Assembly (NCBI GenBank): GCA_949825045.1
Contig: OX463818.1
Span: 30,458,906 to 30,522,905 of the forward strand
From: Argyresthia goedartella
Lineage: Eukaryota; Arthropoda; Insecta; Lepidoptera; Argyresthiidae
Length of the DNA stretch: 64,000 nucleotides
Direction of reading: 5' to 3'
Positions 21,402-32,649 of the stretch are shown here, one piece after another. How positions within the stretch are numbered: the stretch's first letter is position 1; each line of letters opens with the position of its first letter. The translations under genes and the position numbers were made by a program. Under the pieces are notes generated by a model, which did not search any database, was not told where the DNA came from, and saw only the letters and a program-made list of their open reading frames with translations.

Positions 21402-21991
21402 TGTAGTTTTATCAGAGAGTTTTATTCACAATTAAAAAGACAATTAAACAAATATACAAAGCATCACAGTCACAGCGTCAGTTAGTCAATAGTTCAATTA
21501 GCTTTACATCACAATACAGACACATTCGAAGAAATAAACTGACGGTACGATGGGGCTCACAGTAAAAAAAATATAGATAACTGTAAAATACAAGTGGTTA
21601 TTTTTAGTCCGTATACCACACGAGCTGATGCTCGCTCTATATGTGGGGACCCGGACATAACAGGGAGGTCTGACTGACTGAATTCCATTTTTTCCCCTCC
21701 AAAAAAAAAACCTTCTTATGAGTGATCCTATTCGCGCACTGTAGATGCGCCGCTCCTCCACCAGTATTTACATTCGGCAGGCACTTTCACACGTTAGCGG
21801 ATAGTTCCGCCGCGTTCTCACAGGAACCAGAAGCATCGTGGGAACCCGCGTGACCTTGACCCGAACCGCTGAAGGTCACGCCGATAAGCGTGTAAAAGGG
21901 GCCTTTGATGGGTTATTTTCAAGTTTGGTTTGACAATTGATAGGGAGCGTCTGTTGAAGGAAGGCAAATTACTCGTTAAGTGTATATGTGT
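21402..21991. other. No recognised feature
   Basis: Unassigned. There is a GC-richer patch at 21780-21900 with CCGCGTGACCTTGACC and GAAGGTCACGCCGATAAGCG, but no convincing frame or repeat partner elsewhere in the window. Confidence 0.4.
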
Positions 21992-22203
21992 TTTATTAAC
22001 ATAATATAACATTAACATATAGGCACATACATAGCTTCTGGCCCCACACTAGGATACCCTGTATCGTGGAAACTAGAAACAGCGACGTCACACACATATA
22101 AACATCCAAGACCTGGGTTTTTTTTCTTTACCCCAGCCGGGGGTCGAACCCGGGACCTCTCGCTTGGTAGGCAGAGCCACAACCGCTGCGCCACAGAGGT
22201 CGT
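21992..22203 (-). mobile_element. tRNA-derived SINE, family B (copy B2)
   Basis: Reversed, it opens GACCTCTGTGGCGCAGCGG (A box) and has B box GGTTCGACCCC, then an A-run with CCCAGGTCTTGG, the shared body hairpin (plus-strand about 22042-22068) and an AT-rich tail. This is the best preserved B copy. Confidence 0.88.
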
Positions 22204-22430
22204 CTATATTGATTAGTAATTGTAATTTGTTGTTCCTTTATTGTACCACCTAGCAGATAACTGATAACGTTCGAACCACTCAATCGATTTTAATTAAAAA
22301 TGGCGAAAAAAATATCCCTTGTCGCGGTAAACCAAAAAAAATATGTTACAATTCGTTTTTCTGTTTGAGAGCTTCTGTAGCTCTGGTGCTACAGACAGAC
22401 ACACAGTCATACACACAGATAGACAGAGAA

Positions 22431-22680
22431 AAAATAAATACCTTGGACACCTTTTACACACATTGATCTAGCCCCAAACTAGGATTCCCTGTATCTTGGG
22501 TACTAGACAACGATACACATACTTATATAGATAAATATTATACTTAGATAGATAAACAACCATGACTAGGGTACAAACATCCGTTCTCATCAAACAAATA
22601 CTTGCCCCCACCGGGACTCGAACCCGGGACCCTTGGCTTCGTAGGCAGTGTCACTGCCGACTCGGCCATTCGAGTCGTCA
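22431..22680 (-). mobile_element. tRNA-derived SINE, family A (copy A3)
   Basis: Full-length: head from 22680 with both promoter boxes, a body containing the CCCAAGATACAGGGAATCC hairpin, and a 12-base-spaced TAGATAGATAA stretch. It contains a short internal duplication around TACTTAGATAGATAA (ATACTTATATAG then ATACTTAGATAG) that is shared with A4 and A5 but absent from A1 and A2, which marks two subfamilies. Confidence 0.85.
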
Positions 22681-23345
22681 ATAGAGGTTAGACATTTTTT
22701 ATGTTCGATTTTATACTATCCATTAAAAATACCTCGATAAATGGAAAACGCAGCGCAAACTAATGATATTGCCTCGCTTTAGAATTACTTTAGAGCAAAC
22801 AGACAAGAGGACTCATTGCAATTAAAATGGTGGTTGAAAGAAGACGGTACTGATTTGTTTTTTTTTTTATTCGACTCTGTTCAATGGGCTGAATGAATAC
22901 CAAAAAGTATAAAGTAACTTCTGATAATTGAAGGAAAATTATCTTTATTGATAGAGCGTACGTCAAAAATGAAACATTTCCTTCCAATGATAGGTGATAA
23001 TCTATCTTTCTTCTATACTTATAATAAAATCGGTCAAGTGCGAGTAAGACGTTGGACCCCACACGAAGGGCTCCATACCATTGTACACGGAAAAACGTAA
23101 AACGACAGTGTTATGTAGCATATCTTTTTTATTTTTAATAATAAAATATTAAATACACGACTACCTTCAAGGCCGTACATCGAAACATTGAAAAAGAGTT
23201 TTGTGTATGTAGTATGTAAGTATCGAACTGTGTACTCAGCTTAACGAAACTCTTTGCTCATTGAAACCGGAAGTGGATAGAAATTGAGTAACTTATTTAA
23301 AGAAATAAAATAAAATATGAAAAAAAAAATGTTATTTATTATAAT

Positions 23346-23614
23346 GTTATCTAACTAATATTATAAATGTAAAAGTAGCGTTGTTAGGATGTTTGGATGT
23401 TTGGATGTTTAGATGTTTGGATGTTTGTGTGTTTGTGCCTCAATCACGCTAAAACGGCTGAACGTATTTGAATGAAATTTAGCACAGAGGTAGTTTATGA
23501 GTTAGATTAACATATAGTATACTTTTTATCCGACGGCACCAGAAGGAGGGTAACCTTATCTCGGTTAATGATAATTCCTAGGAACACGCAGATGAAGTTG
23601 CGGACATCAGCTAG
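23346..23614 (+). mobile_element. Insertion resembling lepidopteran CTAGT-ended repeats
   Basis: Begins near ACTAATATTATAAATGTAAA, has a GGATGTTT minisatellite (about 23390-23437), a conserved AAAACGGCTGAACG block, and ends GACATCAGCTAG. Such ends are often called Helitron-like in Lepidoptera. However, the flanks carry an 11-bp direct repeat TTTATTATAAT on each side, which a Helitron would not make. The identity is therefore open. Confidence 0.6.
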
Positions 23615-23675
23615 TTTATTATAATTGGAATAAGCAATTATTAATCGTATAATGCGACAATTAATTTAAAATTAA

Positions 23676-23906
23676 TTAAACATAAACATTTAAACATAAA
23701 CATTTACATACAGGCACATACATTGCTTCTGGCCCCACACTAGGATACCCTGTGTCGTGGTAACCAGAAACAGCGACGTCACACACATATAAACATCCAA
23801 GACCTGGGTTTTTTTTTTTTTTTTTCATTACCCCCAGCCGGGGATCGAACCCGGGACCTCTCGCATGGTAGGCAGAGCCACAACCGCTGCGCCACAGAGG
23901 CCGTCG
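23676..23906 (-). mobile_element. tRNA-derived SINE, family B (copy B3) with target duplication
   Basis: Same order as copy B2, with a longer A-run in the middle (plus-strand T-run at 23811-23825). It is flanked by CGTATAATGCGACAA on the left and CGTATAATATGACAA on the right, a 15-bp target duplication with two changes. The empty site is visible in the related repeat at 54026-54046 (ATATAATGACAA). Confidence 0.88.
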
Positions 23907-24737
23907 TATAATATGACAAATAACTAAGCACAAACTCAATACCAGCAATTAAACATCTTTTCCGATAACATCGGGAGAGTCCAGTTTTCACCAATAAACA
24001 AATTAAACAAAAGGGCTAAGAAAAAAAAGACTCGTATAAGTATTTCTTTTAATTCTTTGAAACCGGGATTATTAATTATTTGTTGTTATAGCGGCAATAG
24101 AAATACACCATCTGTGAAAATTTCATTTCTCTACCTATTTCGATTGATCCGGTAGAGCCCGGTGACAGAAGGACGGACGGACAGCGGAGGCTTAGTAATA
24201 GGGTCCCGTTTGGCACCTTTCGGGTACGGAACCCTAGAAACGAAATAAATAAATCTCTAAATTAGCCAGATCAGTTTGTATAATTCCTAGTTGGTTTTAT
24301 TATCCTCAGTCCCAAGGACGTTAATATATAATAGAATTACGAAAAACGTAAAGAAACAGCCAAAAAATCGAAAAATATTTTGTATCGAAAGATCAGCCTC
24401 TTTCGCTAGACTTTAGCATCACTCAAAATCTTTCGTCGCTGATTAATTGATTTACTACATTCAACCTCTTTGTTAGTAGCAGAACTTATGTTTGACAGTG
24501 CGATGCATAAAGTTTGACAGCAAAGAGTTTCGTTAATTGAAGTCCGATGCAAACTATGCTCAACAGGGCCGATGATGTCAATATGGATTTCAAAAACCTA
24601 CGAAGATGCCTCTAAAATGGTAAAGAATAGTTTTATGATGGGGAACTATGAGAATACTAAAAACGCGTTGCGAAGCCGCGTCACGGGTAGATAGTAATTT
24701 ACAAGCCTTTAATACTTTAGTACCTGTTACTTTTTAT

Positions 24738-25141
24738 TAGGGTTCCGTACCCGAAGGGTTCCAAACGGGACCCTATTACTAAGACTTCGCTGTCCGTCCG
24801 TCCGTCCGTCCGTCCGTCTGTCACCAGGCTGTATCTCAAGAACCTAGCTAGCTAGAGAGTTGAAATTTTCACAGATTATGTATTTCTGTTGCCGCTATAA
24901 CAACAAATACTAAAAAACAGGATAAAAGAAATATTTAAGGGGGCTCCCATACAACAATACCACATACAAACTTATGGATGCACCTGGTTACGTATATGGA
25001 GTGTGAAAGTAACCGCACCAATAGTAAACAATATTTTGCCGTGTAAAATCCAAACTATTCACTCCACACCATCGCTTCCATTGAACGGTGATACGGAACC
25101 CTTCATGCGCGATTTAGACTCGCACTTGACCGGTTTTTATT
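24738..25141 (+). repeat. CCGT-array repeat, short variant, complete
   Basis: Starts TAGGGTTCCGTACCCGAAGG, then a CCGT array (24791-24818), GAAATTTTCACAG, TGCCGCTATAACAACAAAT, a specific right half (CACATACAAACTTATGG), and ends ACTCGCACTTGACCGG. Its terminal regions match the long variant, but the right-hand interior is different. Confidence 0.8.
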
Positions 25142-25599
25142 ATTTCGCCCCAATAATTCCCAATTCGCAACAAGACAATACTTTCTAAAACTAATACCCG
25201 AATACTAAAACATCGCTCTTTAAAGAATATGAAACCTATAACCAACGGACGGTCAATAAGCTTTTAACAATTCGACTAAATGCAAGCAAAGCAGCGAGCA
25301 AGAACTAGTTGAGAATATATGTTTGGAATGTTCTAATTAAGCCCTTTCATTTGATAGACACGGCCCTGTTCAAAAAATAATTTAATTTATCAAACGATGA
25401 CTTCTCTATTGTCTCTAGAAAGCTTCATATTAAATTTAGTGTGACGTCTCATTCTGGAACAAGCGGATGATCAAGACGCTTCTAATGATATTCTAATCTT
25501 CTATGCCTTCTAATGATACCCCATTTTTCAATTGTGTTATGTAGTTTAGATATTCTGTGGGAACAATACATACATACCTCCTTTTGACTTTTCCGTAGA

Positions 25600-26700
25600 C
25601 GGATAAAACAGATTGATGGTTCTGGTTCTCAAATCGACTCGAATGACTCCGCTTGGAAAGGTAAAAATTCGCAAAGCTCCCGGATATGACAATGTTACTA
25701 CAGCACTTCTTACAAACTTACCCCAAACAAACATTGTTCTAATAACAAAAATGTCCTTCCGCTACAGACCCATAAACGTAAACTGTCTGAATCGATTGTC
25801 CGAAGGCGTCTTCTCAAACATACAAATCATTATTGACGAGCAATTAGGATTTCAATGTCTCCATTCAACCACGCAACAACTTGCTAGAGTAGCGCAGCAT
25901 ATCGCTCACAGGCCCGCTCCACAAGCTAATCAACTGCAACGTACCCACAGCCCTCGTCAAACTGATCAGATCTTATCTAACCGGGCTTAGCTTTCGGGTA
26001 CACGTTGGCACATCAAAATCTAGTCCACATTAATTCGTTTTATTAGGACCACTTCTTTTCATTGTCTATCTAAACTACATCCCGAAACAACCACGAATAA
26101 ACCTGGACATATTCCTCATATACCTCACTTTGGCCGGTTGCAACTCGTTTTCAACCTCTTGTGAGAGTATTGCACCATGTGGAAGCTTACATTAAATGCT
26201 TCTTCTAGAAAGCGTAAGCATATCAAAAGCTGATTATAAATGGTCAACAAATAAGTTGGAGTAAATCTGTCAAGTATCTTGGTGGTACTCTTGTTAAGCT
26301 GATCGGAACACATTGCGCACCTAAAAGTAAAAGGCACCAAATGCACTTAGTCCACTGCTAAACAGGAAATCAGCACTAATCCCCACACCAAGCTTAACAA
26401 GTACTTTACCCTTATTAGGCCAACCATCATATACGCGTTTCCCGTCTGGAACAGTACATGGCAGTCTAGTTATGATAAACTACCATTGAACGAAAATAAC
26501 TAATATTATCAGATAACAAGACAAAACTCCAAAAATATACTTCTACACCCCTTCTGACCCATTTGAAAAAACAATACACGATACAATAAACTTCCACCGA
26601 TTTCCAATTCATATTAAAAATTACTCGATCTATTTACCTGGGTAAAAATTCCTAGCCATTATAACAAACTAATTTCCACAATAGGACGCTAACGCGCAAA
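25600..26700 (+). pseudogene. Decayed Jockey-type LINE RT
   Basis: Frame 25613-25990 begins with KVKIRKAPGYDNVTTALLTN (the segment before RT block 1) and later reads IIDEQLGFQCLHSTTQQLAR. Past 25990 other frames hold LLFIVYLNYIP and, near 26400, YFTLIRPTIIYAFPVWNST, the typical end of the Jockey RT region. The catalytic YADD position now reads IYLTLAG, so the site is lost. Many frameshifts are present, making it one of the oldest LINE copies here. Confidence 0.75.
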
Positions 26701-26759
26701 CAACTTACCATACATCGACAGATACAAAACTTATCGGTTGCCCAACCACTATCTGTAAA

Positions 26760-27139
26760 GCGAAGACTCGACCGATACGCACTGGTAGGTAGTTACTTGC
26801 TAGCTATCTGCTTTTTCGGTTGCTAGGCACGACGTACTCGTATGATGCTCGACAGAGTTCCATTGTTATTCCCACAATGTTATCAAATGCTCTTCTAAAG
26901 ACTCCATAATAACTGTAAGTTGTTGTGGCCAACAATGATGTTATCACCACTTTTCCATATCATGCTTCGCGTATTCATGTTACAACATTTTTAAAGATTC
27001 CAATAGCCTGACAAATAAGTTATTTGAAGATCTTTTACACCTAGGATCATCATGTACACTAGGATCTTGATTAGCCATATATTTTCTAGTGGCTCTGTGG
27101 GCTGTAGACCTCGTGAGTAACACTTTCTTTTAATAACAC
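26760..27139. other. No recognised feature
   Basis: Unassigned sequence between the Jockey remnant and a repeat fragment. No frame longer than 60 codons and no clear inverted or tandem repeat. Confidence 0.4.
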
Positions 27140-27290
27140 ATACAAAATTATGAATTCAGGTGCTGTAACCAGGTGGTTACTTACATGGAGTATGAAAGTA
27201 GCCGCACCAATAACTTTGTAAACTAATTTTGCAGTGCTTAACCTATTGACTTTTTACTTAAATCATATAGCTTGTTACTCTCACGGTCTA
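27140..27290 (+). repeat. CCGT-array repeat, interior fragment of the short variant
   Basis: Matches 24958-25060: ACACATACAAAATTATGAAT, GTGGTTACTTACATGGAGTA and GTAGCCGCACCAATAACTTT. Both ends of the repeat are missing. Confidence 0.65.
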
Positions 27291-27684
27291 TACAAATCCA
27301 ACCTCATTTGTTAAAATCCGCTGTTGGGACTTCTGCGGATTTTTTAAATTTTAAAACCGCTTTTTTTTTTAATTTAACATATCCGCCATTTTGAAAAAAA
27401 AATCAAAAACTGAATCGACAAAATAACATATTTAATTATCTATCGAACCAGCTCACAAAAATTCACGAGAATCATTTGAGAAATGCGGGCTTGTAGAAGA
27501 AAACATCCGGACACACATCAGAAAATACAAAAAAAGGCCCAATCCTGAAAAAGAGATTGTTCGCACGCTTCGCTCGCTCGGTCAATTATTACAAATAAAG
27601 ATTCATTAAAACAACAACAGTCGGATAACAATCAACGCAGCCTATGTAGGACTGACATTTAGTTCGCTTACCAAATTGAGTGAA

Positions 27685-27815
27685 AATTTCGGACAGAAAG
27701 TGTCCTAGCAACAAATGCGGTTCTGTGAAACTACATGAGGGGTCTAAATTTAGAGAACTTTTAACATATGTGGGAGTCCAATCTTAAATTGGCAAATAAT
27801 ATATTTGTTGCCCTT
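27685..27815 (+). repeat. Fragment of repeat R
   Basis: Parallels 1370-1451 joined to 3657-3695: TTCGGACAGAAAGTG, GTTCTGTGAAACTAC, AACATATGTGGGAGTC, AATATATTTGTTGCC. It shows the empty site of the 2.2-kb insertion, in agreement with copy 2. Confidence 0.7.
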
Positions 27816-29150
27816 TTAGTGTAAGGGAACACTGATTGGAGTCACATAATAAAGGGGCACTGGCTCGGAAGAAACCCTTTTAACCCTTTCAATTTGTTGA
27901 TGGCGAACTTGTTACAACAATTACGGAGAAATTCATCATAATGACTTTATTCTCTAAATTTTATAATTTATGAACCAACCAACCAGTCGATGGGTTATCC
28001 GAATCGGACATCACTGGAACAAGATCGACCGCCAATATAAAACTATCAAATAATTTAAAACCGTAGAGAATGAAGCAATAAATAGGGTCTGAGAAAGAAA
28101 GCAAGTAAAAAAGGGTTTCCGCCACGCCGCCCCGCACCGGGATACTAATGAAAATAAACTGAGTGGAGAATGGGCGTCTGCACCACGGCCAGGTACCTTA
28201 TTGTATTGGGCGAATACCATTTAGATACACCTTTTATGAGGAAAGGCACCGTGTTCGCACTTTACGAAAAGCAGTATAACGTAATGTAGGGGCAGTGACT
28301 ATGGGTAGTGAATTTTCGGACGGTGCCGATGAAAAACTGCTGAAGAGATTCTGATGTTTTTTTTTGTTAATAGACGCTATGTGACGATTACTACCAGAAG
28401 CTCAGAACACCTGCGCCAGTGGATCTTCCTTAAGGTTGATCTGAGCATATTCCTTTGTCTTAAATCATCATCTGCAGACTTTGTCCTTTGTCTTAGATTA
28501 GTGACAATTATGGCAGTCGCTAAATAATAATAAAATATAATTAATGTAGCCCATCAATATCCCCACCGAGGAGCACAGGCCTTTCAACAGATACGAGTTA
28601 TACGGAACGGATAATATTAAGCCATACTCCACCACGCTGGCTCAGTGCGGGTTGGTGGAGGGGTTTTACGACCACTACCACTAAATATTAACCAAAAAAG
28701 TGTAGAAATAAAAAAAGTTCGAGAGCTTTTTTCAATTTTCATCTGCGTTTCCATAAATAAAGCTCCCGAAGAGCGCGCCCTCGAAAAGTTCAATCCTGCC
28801 TGAAATCTTATCTGTAGAGTTTTCATTGAATAAAATTCGTCCGTGGTAACTGATTTCTAGGTTTTCAGTACTCCGATAGCATTATCAAGGCTTCAGTATT
28901 ATCTCGGCCTTTTATCTCACACTTTCTTAGAAAATGTTAAATAAAAGCCTGCTGTTGAGGTCGGCTACAGAATTGCAACTTCACACTCTTTCTCAGAGTC
29001 ACAAAAACAACTAAAACAAAATGCAAGCATCAACAAAAGTAAATGAAATCCATAGCCTAACGAATAAGGTTCAACGCTGAGCTGTGGCGATAAATATCAC
29101 AACGTCATTTTCATTCAGGTATCCCTACACGATACCTTCTTCAATGTTCC
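27816..29150. other. Mostly unassigned; one short hairpin
   Basis: No gene supported. At 28627-28660 a stem CTCCACCA/TGGTGGAG encloses an 18-base loop, within a block I recall as widespread in insect genomes (CCACGCTG...GTGCGGGTTGG), probably a repeat fragment. Confidence 0.4.
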
Positions 29151-29159
29151 TTGCAAAAC

Positions 29160-29173
29160 AAAAAACTCCAAAA
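29160..29173 (-). terminator. RNA polymerase III termination signals
   Basis: On the minus strand, a run of four T (29173-29170) occurs seven bases past the tRNA 3' end and a run of six T (29165-29160) shortly after. Such runs stop RNA polymerase III, which supports the tRNA gene being functional. Confidence 0.65.
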
Positions 29174-29179
29174 CAGCCA

Positions 29180-29251
29180 AGGTCCCACCGAGATTTGAAC
29201 TCGGATCGTTGGATTCAGAGTCCAAAGTGCTAACCATTACACCATGGGGCC
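29180..29251 (-). tRNA. tRNA-Gln (anticodon CTG)
   Basis: 72 bases reading GGCCCCATGGTGTAATGG at the 5' end. A box TGGTGTAATGG, anticodon arm TTGGA-CTCTGAA-TCCAA giving anticodon CUG, and B box GAGTTCAAATC are all in place, with 3' end TGGGACC plus a discriminator T. This closely follows the usual animal tRNA-Gln. One oddity is position 3: the stem pair 3-70 is C-A here instead of T-A. Elsewhere the stems pair fully. It is not followed by a SINE body but by Pol III terminators, so I call a real tRNA gene rather than a SINE head. Confidence 0.88.
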
Positions 29252-29879
29252 GCCAGGTGGAGCCCGCGAAATATGCGAGCCCTCCCGACAAGGGTCTAGT
29301 ACGCATGACATGCTACTGGCTTTCTCTCGTGTAGAGCTCTGTCTCCTTTCCTCCTGTTGCATGAAGGTTTCATCCAAGCAGGTTGTACCTAATTGGAATG
29401 TTTCGTTTGTAAAGTCGTATAGTAGTGAAAATTTTGCAAGGGTGAGTTTCGTGATATTAGTCAGTATTAAGCAGGCCGGTAGGCAATGCAATAACTATGC
29501 AATGGAACGATCGTCAGAATCTTACGACTAGCCGAGAGACTAATAAGAGACGTGATTATTCACAAAATGATGTCTGTTATTACCTTTCCAAGTATTTATT
29601 CATATATTCAAATCACTTAACTTAAAACTCTCTTTGTTCCTACGGTCTCAGCTGAAGTAAAGTAAACTTAACATTCACGGAGCTAGTTATAATTCGGCTT
29701 TGCTAAAAGCTACCCTATTCCCAAGGAATCGAAGAATTGTAAATGAGCCGCTGAAATTACGTTTCCTCTGAATTAATCTGTTTGCAGGATAAAGTGGGAC
29801 TATTAGACTTTTTTCCTTGCAATGTTGGTGGAAACTTCGACAAAATAATGGTTTTGGGTATTAAGTCAGGCCCCTTATT
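29252..29879. other. No recognised feature
   Basis: Overlapping open frames of 84 and 95 codons on the two strands near 29237-29531 show no domain. Read as chance frames. Confidence 0.4.
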
Positions 29880-30005
29880 TCGATTGACCTCAATTTGACC
29901 GAAAATTTTGGAAAATCTAAATCTAAATCTAAATTTCATTAATACTGTAGATATTTACATATACTTAGCAGACGTAATTTTTTGCCTCTCTCTACATTGA
30001 ACCTT
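29880..30005 (-). mobile_element. Tail-only copy of the 14700-18076 LINE family
   Basis: Reversed, it reads AATGTAGAGAGAGGCAAAAA, then ACGTCTGCTAAGTATATG and TAAATATCTACAGT, matching 17926-17985. The tail differs: AAATTTAG-type repeats (plus AAATCTAAATCTAAATCTAA at about 29913-29933) instead of GAAAT repeats. An extreme 5' truncation. Confidence 0.75.
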
Positions 30006-30262
30006 CATAGAAAATATCTATGAAATGTCAAAGTTGACCCGATATTAACAAATTCCATAGAAAATATCTATGTTGACCCGATATTAGCACATTCTTGTAT
30101 ATCTATGAAATATCAAAGTTCATCCGAAATCAACATTATTGTTTAGCAATGTGCTACTCGAGTTTTTAGGAATTTTCGTCTAATATTTTAAGGCTAGTAT
30201 CGCACTTCAAAAATACTGTTTTGCACAGCAAAAAAGGATCAACAAAAAGACTTTTTATGTTT

Positions 30263-30955
30263 TAAATATTTTATCTACACATCGTATCATAAACCCTCTT
30301 TAATGCGTCCAAAAACCGCACGTTAAGACCAGCATAATGATAAACTTCTTGGTAAAAACTCATTTCTTATCTGAATATTGATCATTATGACCATAATGTA
30401 ATCCATCAATCAATCAATCAAATCGTTTATTAGCTAAAAAATATGTGTACATATGATCTTAAATAAGCCGTGAAGCGCGAGGATCAACATATTTACCATC
30501 TAGGAGTTGGTGTGCAAATAATATAAACTTAAATGTCTAGCGCACCATTAGGATTAAATTAAATTATTCATATTGATTAGTATTATTTATTATTTATGTC
30601 ATTAACCTTATAATATAATTTGACCATAATTGGTCAAATTATGACATTCAAATTTCGTACGCGGACGCCCGCCTGCGTGCCGCCCCTAGTTTGTCTGTGA
30701 AGTTGGTACTACAGAACAAGCAAAACAACTGCAGAGCTATGATCAATGCCACAATGCCGGTCGAACATGCGGTTCCTGAACACATCAAAGAGAGGTTATG
30801 ATATGTGTGTAGATAAACTAGTGTATGTAACTGTACATAATTAGACATTAAAACTCTCGAGTGATATTATATTATGATAAAGCCACTCTCGAGTATTAAT
30901 TAGGCATTAGCCCTCCATTATGTAGCAATCACATAAACTACTATTATGTGTTTAT
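30263..30955 (+). mobile_element. H-family foldback element, copy H1
   Basis: Starts ATCTACACATCGTATCATAA. An inner arm GGTTATGATATGTGTGTAGA (about 30793-30812) is the imperfect inverse of that start, so about 55-bp arms enclose a roughly 300-bp core. A short conserved coding-like stretch in the core ends VEHAVPEHIKERL and a stop, and is similar in H3. A 3' flank with CTCTCGAG motifs follows. H1 is itself split by a LINE tail (30401-30622). Possibly the end of a captured gene, with no function seen. Confidence 0.7.
30401..30622 (-). mobile_element. LINE 3' end inserted in H1, GATT-repeat tail
   Basis: Absent from H2, which gives the borders. On the minus strand it ends TTTTTTAGCTAATAAACG then (GATT) repeats, so it carries an AATAAA and a microsatellite tail. 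Only the last 220 bp or so are present. Coding part absent. Confidence 0.7.
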
Positions 30956-31179
30956 TTTTAAGTATTTTTTGTTGTTCTTACATGTTCAACCTAACACGAA
31001 GGACAAAGGGGGCGTCGCTTCACTCACCCCCTTTACCATTCACTTTGCCCTGATATTTGCTGTGCAAATCAGTATTTTTGATGAGCAGTTTAATATGTCC
31101 CATGTTTTAATACTTTCTATTTTATCTGCTTGGTGACTGCTTGTTGTCCACAAATATGTTATTCTTTTCATCCATGAAC

Positions 31180-31376
31180 CAGGGCGGTGACGGAAAGCTG
31201 GCCAAGGGACGCGTGTAGACCGAGAGGCAGACCACCCGCCCGAGGGTCGAAGGTCATAGCCAGAACTGCTGGGCTGCAGAGGATCACGTTGGCCCAGGAC
31301 CGTAATAAATGGCGTGATGAAGAGGAGGCCTCTACTCAACAGTGGGTGCAGGAGGCTGGATAGATAGATAGATAGC
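31180..31376 (+). pseudogene. RTE-like LINE C-terminus with ATAG tail
   Basis: The frame reads CRPRGRPPARGSKVIARTAG, then ITLAQDRNKWRDEEEASTQQ, W and a stop. A GRP-type linker, a helical stretch, DR-KWR and a TQQW ending are the usual end of RTE/BovB-like ORF2 proteins. A GATA/ATAG repeat tail follows at 31356-31374. Severely 5'-truncated. Confidence 0.65.
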
Positions 31377-31805
31377 ATACATCCCTACGGATTAAAGTAT
31401 TCAAACCCTAAAATAGCCGAAATGCTAAGTGCCCTTCAGTGTATGTGGGTTTTGGCCAAGCATTCTCTTCTTAATCATACCGTTTTGTACAAACACGCGA
31501 CGGGTTTAAATCGTTAAGGCGAGTGGGAATTTTAAAAGTAATGTGTTGTTATGTTAGGGGTAAATAATATATTCAAAATATCTTTTACTCGGCTGCACAT
31601 GAAGGAGGTTAATGTTTTTAGAGCGTATGTAATGTCGATGTTTTAATCATGAGCCTTATAGCTCATAATAATAATTAAATAAAAATCCCTCGATGTTATT
31701 TCAAGACATTCCGAAAGAATCACGCAACTTACATTACCACGTGAAGATAGACATTAGTTTAAACACTCACCACTGAAAAATGTCTTTGAATTGACATTTT
31801 AAATA

Positions 31806-32225
31806 ACATTTATCTACACACGTATCATAAACCCTCTTTACTACATCCAAAAACCACACGTTACGATCAGCATAATGATAAACTTCTTGGTAAAAACTCA
31901 TTTCTTATCTGGATATTGATCATTATGACACCATAATGTACCAAAATTTGTCAAATTATGACATTCAAAATTCGAACGGCCTGCGTGCCGCCCCTAGTTT
32001 GTTTCTGAAGTTGGTACTACATAACAAGCTAAACAACTGCAGAGCAATGATCAATGTCACAATGCCGGTCGAACATGCGGTTCCTGAACAAATTAAAGAG
32101 TGTATGTATGTGTAGATAAACTAGTGTATGTAACTGTACATAATTAGGCGTTAAAACTGTCGAGTGATATTATTCGAGTATTAATGCCATTATGTAGGTA
32201 GCAGTCACTACTACTATTTTAGACA
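31806..32225 (+). mobile_element. H-family element, copy H2
   Basis: Same order as H1 but without the LINE tail: ATCTACACACGTATCATAAA start, core, then AACATGCGGTTCCTGAACA, GTGTAGATAAACTAGTGTAT and a final CGAGTATTAATGCC block. Serves as the empty-site reference for H1. Confidence 0.7.
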
Positions 32226-32640
32226 AAACCGCACTTTGACGAAATTCGAGCACACATAATAAGAGGGCGACTTATGAGTGAGTGTGATATTCCATTTAAT
32301 AGGGATAGGCGTTTAAAAAAGTGAACGAAAGAACGGGCGATAGCAGACGTTTATTCATAGTTTTTATTGAGTGTTTTCATAGTAAATAGTCCATTTACTC
32401 TCGGGATGTAAAGGAAAGCGTCTTTTCATGACGGGACCATGGAGAAATAAAGGGAACTCCTTATTTAATGTAGAGAAGAAAACACGCATGGGAATGTAGT
32501 GTAACAAATAGGGTTTAATTGAAGTCGGTTTTTTTTCTAATGTATTTGTTGGAACTATTGCAATGATCGATTCGTTTTAAAAAGTAATCTTAAGGACGGT
32601 CTTCATGCGTGCACCAACTCAGGGCTCAGCTGTACAATAT
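32226..32640. other. No recognised feature
   Basis: Unassigned sequence between two H copies. Confidence 0.4.
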
Positions 32641-32649
32641 CTGGCATCG

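Larger units (their letters stand above)
23031..24235 (-). repeat. CCGT-array repeat, long variant, split by two insertions
   Basis: Ends match the 51147-51828 copy in reverse: CGGTCAAGTGCGAG at 23031 and CGGGTACGGAACCCTAG at 24235. The homology is broken by a 0.27-kb repeat (23346-23614) and by SINE B3 (23676-23906). In the intact copies the corresponding flanks adjoin, so both insertions came after this repeat. No protein is encoded. Confidence 0.85.
30190..31105 (+). repeat. Short MITE split by an H-family element
   Basis: The left end (30190-30262: TCGCACTTCAAAAATACTG and TTTTGCACAGC) and right end (30956-31105: GTTCAACCTAACACGAAGG to ATCAGTATTTTTGATGAGCA) together match the MITE at 57380-57600. 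Between them lies H1. The interruption borders carry TTTTAAATATTTT (left) and TTTTAAGTATTTT (right), a likely 13-bp target duplication with one change. Confidence 0.7.

Noticed and set aside
22130..22203. Possible tRNA gene on the minus strand (GGCGCAGCGG and GGTTCGACCCC)
   Set aside because: Same reasoning: the head of SINE family B, followed by an A-run, the shared body and a tail, and repeated at 23833-23906.
24780..24820. CCGTCCGT arrays as a CRISPR-like or functional satellite
   Set aside because: Simple tetranucleotide arrays at a fixed place in a dispersed repeat family. Eukaryotic context, no spacers.
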